Source of the DNA: Sipunculus nudus
Lineage: Eukaryota; Annelida; Sipuncula; Golfingiida; Sipunculidae
Length of the DNA: 64,000 bases
Assembly (NCBI GenBank): GCA_026874595.1
Contig: CM049319.1
Location: 15,095,601-15,159,600 of the forward strand
Direction: 5' to 3'
In this document: positions 57,701 through 64,000 of the stretch, piece after piece
Layout: every line of letters starts with the position of its first letter
Position numbering within the stretch: the first letter of the stretch is position 1
Position numbers and translations under genes: made by a program
Notes under the pieces: model-generated
Databases searched by the model: none
What the model was told of the DNA's origin: nothing
Seen by the model: the letters and a program-made list of their open reading frames with translations, nothing else

Positions 57701-58020
57701 CAGTAAACTGTTAATATCTTGAATTTGAACCAGTTTAAATCTTTTCAAGTACCATGTTCGTCTACACATACACAATATAAATAGTTCTGTGTCCATGATT
57801 GACAGGGCCTGTAAGTATCTGTTTGTCAGTGCATATATCCGTCACCTTGACAGATGTCAGTCACTTTGTAGCACTAACAAAGACTTCACAGTACAGACTG
57901 TATCAGGTGGTATCATGGTTCTCCACTAATAGTACTACTACATACAAGCATACACCCACTTAACACCTGAGTGACCTGGGGGGTCAGTGTCTGGTATTGA
58001 GTGATGTCCGCCTATCTGAT
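54740..58020. other. Unique AT-rich sequence with G-run tracts
   Basis: Long G runs at 56061-56092 and 56437-56453, and a TG tract passing into G at 56486-56523. A partly repeated CCAGATCTGMACTTAAC occurs at about 55419 and 55597. No exon or delimitable element found. Confidence 0.5.
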
Positions 58021-58046
58021 CATGGGGGTCACTGCTCTCAAGGCAT

Positions 58047-58124
58047 CCATACTGACCATGGACCACTTGCAAGTACAGTTAAACTCCATACTGACCATGG
58101 ACCACTTGCAAGTACAGTTAAACT
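58047..58124. repeat. 39-bp perfect tandem duplication
   Basis: Two identical 39-bp copies (58047-58085, 58086-58124) containing CCATACTGACCATGGACCAC. Recent by identity. Confidence 0.95.
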
Positions 58125-58185
58125 AACTATCATAATATCATTATCCCCTCCCCTTATAAATATATTTTGCTTCAGTGAGAAAGAA

Positions 58186-58700
58186 TAAGGGAAAGAATGA
58201 AATAAATAAATAAAGAAACAATTAAATCAAAATATCAATTAAAAGTCAATCAATATAAAAATTAGTCAAGACATCATACATGAAATAATCAAGAAATCAA
58301 CCATATCTTCTAGAAATTCATTATTTGGGAAATCAATCAGGAAATCTATCAGTCAAGAAATCAATAAAAATGAATCAATCAAGGAACTGAGAAATCAATC
58401 AAGAAATTGAGAAATAAACTAAGAAACCAATATATCAAAAATAAAAAAATCAATAAAAAAAATTAATCATGATATCAATCAATCCAGAAATCCAGCAAAT
58501 CAAGAAATCAATCAATCAAGAAATTCATCAGTTAGAGAAATCAAGAAACTATATTCAATCAAGAAACCTGTAAAGAGGATAAGATACAAAGAATTAAATC
58601 AAGAAATCAATCATGAAATCCAAAAATCTGGATATCAGTTCATGAAAACATTCCATAAATCAAGAGATCAAGTAGGAAATCAAGAAATAAAGGAACTGAT
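58186..58700. repeat. Degenerate AATCAAGAAATC simple repeat
   Basis: Many imperfect copies of a 12-16 bp motif (AATCAAGAAATCAATC). Ends near 58700. Confidence 0.85.
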
Positions 58701-59699
58701 AATTTAAACTAGGAGAAAAAGAGTCTGGTATATGTGATGGTGCTGATGGGGAAAGGGCAAGTCTACTCATGCTCAGGGGTGAGACTGAATTTAAACTACA
58801 GGAATGTGGTATAATTCAAATGAGTGGTCTGCAAATAAAGAGTGAAACATGGGCCTATTGAGAGATAATACACTTTTGCTTTAAGTTTAAGTTAATGAGG
58901 ATCAAACTAAACTATCACAACAGACCACAATAACTATACAGGAGTTTTCAGATATATAAGAGTTTTCAGATAAGAGTGGTAATTCAATCCAAAGTTTCGG
59001 ACCAGCTACACCAAAACCTCACATGCATATTGTTGATGACTGTGTGAATGGAACAACTCAAGAGTTCTTGGAGGGAAGAAGCTCACAATTTTAATAGTGC
59101 AGTTGAATGAGCCCCTGCAGATATAAGACAGAGCGAGCTGATTTTTCTCCTTTAATACATGGACCAGAACTTAAAACCAATCAAGAATTTTAATGTCAAT
59201 CAAGCATGGTCAAGGAAGAGTCCATTTGTGAATGGGAGGTAAAGCAGGATGTAATAATAATAACTCAAGTGAACTCAGGTTTAACTGAGGCTTACTCAGT
59301 TCAATGCCACCTGACCCAGGCATGCCACACCCAGAACCAAGTCTGTCCTCCATATAAACTTTGTTCTTATACCCACATAGATTACTGGCCTCTGAGCACT
59401 GTATAGCACTGACCACTGTTCCTGGACTGACCCATCTGAACTAAGATCTACATAATTACACTGCTACTGTACCATACAGTAAGGTTTAGTAACTTATATA
59501 ATACTTGTCCTGTTCCTTTGTACTATACACATGCAGGTATATCATGTATCACCACACCCTCAATTGTCTGTGACTTAAGAGCTGTCATTTGTAAATGACA
59601 ACTGAGACATGATTCCCGTCAATAACAATTCGCCAAAAGCAGCTGACCTAAGACTCCCTGAATATTAAAAAATGATTTTAAAAATTAAAATAAAAAGAA

Positions 59700-60170
59700 A
59701 TAGGCCTGCTGAAGGTAAATGTTCAATAAAACGAAAGTGCTCTGGTAAAAAAGAGTAGCCTTCTTTAAAATAAAGAGTGAAAAAAAGAGTAAAATTAGCA
59801 ACAGTTCCCAATTTTTGTTATCCTAAACTGAATAAACATGTGCTTCACATACTAACTATGTGTATATATGTCACTGGAAAAGTTAGGAAACAAACATTGA
59901 ATATTTCCCTGCATGAAGATAAGATAATTTTCCACAAGTTGTGACACATGCTTGACATTTACAGACAAAAATAAAAATTTAAAAGTGTCCTCTTCTTATT
60001 CTAACTGGACTGTTACAGCAGGAGAGGAACAATATATCAACATTTTTTCACTAAAAAAGAGTAAAAAAAGTGAGGCTAAAAACATTAAAAAAGAGCAATT
60101 AGCATAATTTTCGGAAAATTTTCTCTTTTGTGACTCTTTTTTAAGAGTGATTTGGCAGGCCTGAAGAAAT
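59700..60170. mobile_element. Weak inverted-repeat element
   Basis: TAGGCCTGCTGAAG at the left and, inverted, TTCAGGCCTGCCAAA at the right, with AAAAAAGAGT motifs near both ends. No target duplication checked out. Low confidence. Confidence 0.3.
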
Positions 60171-61632
60171 TCAAAATAAGCATTTATACCAAACTGAATC
60201 TTAAGCATTTCTATTAATTCTTTAATTTAAGTTCTGAGGGAAAACTAGACTTGAATGCTAGTTTATGACTACAAAATATCTAAAGGAAAGTTGCAGAACA
60301 GATGATCAACTTGAGTAGTTAAATAGTTATAATATTCATGATAGTAATTTTCACTTAGATTTGTAACAGGTATCTTTTTGATAGTTCAGACAAATATTGC
60401 CTTGTAAAATATAAGTTGGCCTGTGTTAAAGAGTGAAGATAATTTAATTAACTTAAATGCAAAACAGGACATGCAGGAGGCACTGCTTGTCAAATGATGA
60501 TGAACATGGCCACATGATAAAAAGTGGTGGGTTTCTATATGAAGGTTGATTTGCAAGATTCTGGAGGTTTTATATCAGGGGTTCATCTGGTAGGTGTATG
60601 TCCATACAATGTGCTTAAATAAATTTCTCAATGAAATTCAATCTACATTAACTTAATGGGAGGCTGTAGACAAAGGAAGGAAGACTAAATTTTGGGATGG
60701 ATTAATAAAATTTGGAGGCTGACCTAAATATTGATCTAGGCACTGGAGTACTGGTGGAGGTATATAAGTTTGTGCTCAATGAATGCTTTCTAGTCATAAA
60801 ATTTTATGATATTTTTAAAATTTTCTCGAGTTCTTTCTACCATCAAGATATGACAGCAGCTGTTATGGAGTATATGGGCTTTTTTCTTAAGTCCAATGGC
60901 TTAACCATGATGTTGACACTGATCTTGCGTCAATGCAATCATTATCATTATAAGTGTCACAGAACAGCAGGGATGCCATGACTCTGTCCCGGCACCAGCA
61001 CTAATGAATATCAGTACAAAAGTTTGTCCATGGTGAACATGTCCATAAAACTGGTCTGCACTCAGTCAAAGTTCACCGACTGACTGTGTTCTCAAGTGTG
61101 CCTTTGGCTTTACCTTTACGCCCCAAAGGGCCACTTATGCACACTAAAAACACCGACCCTAAGGGCCACTTATGTACACTAAAACCCGATGACAGATGCT
61201 GATGTTACAAGAGGTCAACAGGAGCCTGTTTACACAGGCTGAACCTGCACGATTATCTTGTAATAGTCTTTCTGTAAGCCACTTTCAGTGGATGGTTACT
61301 CTATTCATGGGTGTTTACTTAATAGCCAGGGAGCGGGTGTTTAAGGGATGGGGCTCTTGACATATGAGCCCTCTGGGGTGACATATCTTTGTCCAACATG
61401 ACAACAGGTCCCTGATGACCTGTCAGTGTAGATATACTCAAGTGCAAGTGATATGCAACTGAAAATGAAATTACATGCATAACTACATCAGTTGGTGTGT
61501 TAATGCCTACATTCCATAATAATTGACCATTTGAATGATAAAGAAGACTACTCTGGGACCACCATCTGTACTTTGGCAGAGTAAACTTCTTGAAAGTGCA
61601 AAACTGCAAATAGATTAACATCACACTCTCTC

Positions 61633-61998
61633 CAGGCTTCCTGCACCTTCTGGCAAAGCAAATTCAAGACCTTTTTAAGACTTTAAAAGACCAGTTGACA
61701 GAAAATTTTAGATCCTTTTATGCATAGAATTCTTTAATGGCCCAACTGTGCTTTAAAACTACTGAAGATCTATAGAGATCTTTCTTCAACAAATAACCAC
61801 CACAACTTCTCCTAAAATGTCTCAAGCTTACATTTGATCACTTAACTGTCTGTGCACATTCTTTATACCAGGTTGGATAAAATCAAATTTAAGACCTTTT
61901 TATGACATATGTCAGGTTTCCTGGCATTTAAAGACCCTTTCAAGGCCTTAAAAATGCAAATTAAAAATAAGACTTTTTAAGGCCCCTTGGAAACCCTG
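61633..61998. mobile_element. Candidate non-autonomous hAT-like element
   Basis: Left end CAGGCTTCCTGCACCTTCTG and right end, reverse-complemented, CAGGGTTTCCAAGGGGCCTT. Both ends also carry AAGACCTTTTTA or its inverted form several times. CAGGSTTYC ends are hAT-like, but flanks ACTCTCTC and TTTTTCTT do not form a clean duplication. Confidence 0.45.
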
Positions 61999-62174
61999 TT
62001 TTTCTTGATAGATTCAGATGATAACTGAAGCCATAGGCATTCACTCACACGACAAAGGTAATTTCTTAAAATATATAATTTTTTGCTCACCTGTACTCAA
62101 AATATACAGTAACAGTACCACTATTCTACCTACAGAACAAATAGTTACCTCCATTTTACTGTTAAAATCTCCTG

Positions 62175-64000
62175 ATCAGTCCTGTGTTATTTGATGATGG
62201 ACATTACATCCCGTTGTATTTTAGCCATAGACATTAACTATATCCTGTGATAATTAGATGTTGGACATCATAACCTGTGATACTTTGATCATGGACATTA
62301 TATCCTGTGGAAATTTGATGATGGATGGAAATTTTATCCTGTGGTTATTTTATAATTGACATTATATCTTGTGGTAATTTGACTTTGAACATTGTATCCT
62401 GTGGTTATTTGACCATTGGCATTATATACTGTGGTAACCTGATGACACAAATTATATAATGTGATCTTTTGATAATGGACATTTCATCCTGTGGTAATAT
62501 GATTATGGACATTAAACCCTGTGGTAGTTTGATGATGGTTATTATATTCTGAAATAATTTGATGATGGAATTCATATCCTCTGGTAATTTGACAATGGGT
62601 ATTTTATCCTTTGGTAATTTGATAATGGACTTTATATCCTGTGGCAATTTGCCATGCACATCATATCCTGTGGTAATTTATCCACAGACATTAAACCCTG
62701 GGCTTATTCTATTTCAAACATTATATCCTGTGGTAATTAGATGATGGACATCATAACCTGTGATACTTGATCATGGACATTATATCCTGTGGAAATTTGA
62801 TGATGGATGGAAATCTTATCATGTGGTAATTTTATAATTGACATTATATCATATGGTAATTTGACTTTGAACATTATATCCTGTGGTTATTTGACCATTG
62901 GCATTATATACTGTGGTAATCTGATGATAGATATTATATAATGTGATAGTTTGATAATGGACATTTCAGCCTGTGGTAATATGATTATGGACATTAAATC
63001 CTATGGTAGTTTGATGATGGATATTATATTCTGAAATAATCTGATGATGGAATTCATATCCTCTGGTAATTTGACAATGGGTATTTTATCCTTTGGTAAT
63101 TTGATAATGGACTTTATATCCTGTGGCAATTTGCCATGCACATCATATCCTGTGGTAATTTATCCACAGACATTAAACCCTGGGCTTATTCTATTTCAAA
63201 CATTATATCCTGTGGTAATTAGATGATGGACATCATAACCTGTGATAGTTTGATAATGGACATTTCAGCCTGTGGTAATATGATTATGGACATTAAATCC
63301 TATGGTAGTTTGATGATGGATATTATATTCTGAAATAATCTGATGATGGAATTCATATCCTCTGGTAATTTGACAATGGGTATTTTATCCTTTGGTAATT
63401 TGATAATGGACTTTATATCCTGTGGCAATTTGCCATGCACATCATATCCTGTGGTAATTTATCCACAGACATTAAACCCTGGGCTTATTCTATTTCAAAC
63501 ATTATATCCTGTGGTAATTAGATGATGGACATCATAACCTGTGATACTTGATCATGGACATTATATCCTGTGGAAATTTGATGATGGATGGAAATCTTAT
63601 CATGTGGTAATTTTATAATTGACATTATATCATGTGGTAATTTGACTTTGAACATTATATCCTGTGGTTATTTGACCACTGGCATTATATACTGTGGTAA
63701 TCTGATGATAGATATTATATAATGTGATAGTTTGATAATGGACATTTCAGCCTGTGGTAATATGATTATGGACATTAAATCCTATGGTAGTTTGATGATG
63801 GATATTATATTCTGAAATAATCTGATGATGGACTTCATATCCTCTGGTAATTTGACAATGGGTATTTTATCCTTTGGTAATTTGATAATGGACTTTATAT
63901 CCTGTGGCAATTTGTCATGCACATCATATCCTGTGGTAATTTATCCACAGACATTAAACCCTGGGCTTATTCTATTTCAAACATTATATCCTGTGGTAAT
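62175..64000. repeat. 30-bp minisatellite with higher-order repeats
   Basis: Base unit about 30 bp, TGTGGTAATTTGATAATGGA plus CATTATATCC. A marker block (CCATGCACATCATATCC, ATCCACAGACATTAAACC, GGGCTTATTCTATTTC) recurs at about 62652, 63136 and 63435 and, slightly changed, 63919. Spacings are therefore about 484, 299 and 484 bp. The short period lacks roughly six base units. Identical 60-62 codon frames in each copy are by-products. The array continues past the window end. Confidence 0.95.

Larger units (their letters stand above)
58701..62170. other. Unique AT-rich sequence with small elements
   Basis: Apart from the two candidate elements listed below it, I see only a tandem AGGGCCACTTATGYACACTAA pair near 61127-61183. 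Open frames of 66-101 codons here lack coding character. Confidence 0.45.

Noticed and set aside
59206-59406. 66-codon plus and 68-codon minus frames
   Set aside because: Overlapping frames on both strands, no splice signals or recognisable motif.
60712-60981. 89-codon plus-strand frame
   Set aside because: AT-rich composition typical of the surrounding non-coding DNA; no domain recognised.
62405-63525. Identical 60-84 codon frames
   Set aside because: By-product of the 30-bp satellite higher-order repeats.

Overview
This is eukaryotic nuclear DNA: AT-rich, dense in microsatellites and minisatellites, with intron-split coding sequence and no operon-like gene packing. Repeat types (modular elements ending in GACGGACGACGG-like tracts, tandem-core elements with terminal hairpins, GTGACCTTGACCTTTGACC modules) resemble those I associate with bivalve and other mollusc genomes, so a marine mollusc is the best guess. 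That is inference, not a database result.

Layout. 1-3.66 kb: first copy of a large non-coding interspersed element, with further copies at 26.9-31.7 and 32.6-36.8 kb and an old fragment at 48.7-49.6 kb. 3.7-26.1 kb: two diverged tandem copies plus a rearranged partial third copy of a roughly 8-9 kb unit that lacks convincing genes. Each unit carries islands of about 100-250 bp of higher GC and high conservation in otherwise AT-rich, diverged DNA. The islands lie partly in mirror order (A-, C-, B- then B+, C+, D+, E, A+). Nearly all share a 15-bp core, TGACCNNNNTGAACT (read on the other strand, a direct repeat of nuclear-receptor-like half sites with 3-bp spacing). Many also carry GGGGATTTCC (kappaB-like), TGACGTCA (CRE-like) or GCGTGGGCG (EGR-like) sequences. 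This array is the most unusual thing in the window. Several small transposons can be delimited precisely because the sister unit preserves the empty site.

39.6-42.2 kb: the last two coding exons of a minus-strand gene that I recognise as NOSIP (nitric oxide synthase-interacting protein). Its intron is filled by a tandem-core, pearl/HINE-like element and a minisatellite. The upstream exons were not found. 46.5-46.8 kb: an orphan minus-strand open stretch that looks like an exon of an unidentified protein. 42.6-45.9 kb: a second, interrupted tandem-core element and a related 330-bp-unit element. 49.7-51.6, 53.3-54.5 and 62.2-64.0 kb: minisatellite arrays with 52-, 34- and 30-bp units, the first and last with higher-order structure. 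The rest is AT-rich non-coding sequence. Most long open frames are by-products of minisatellites or microsatellites.
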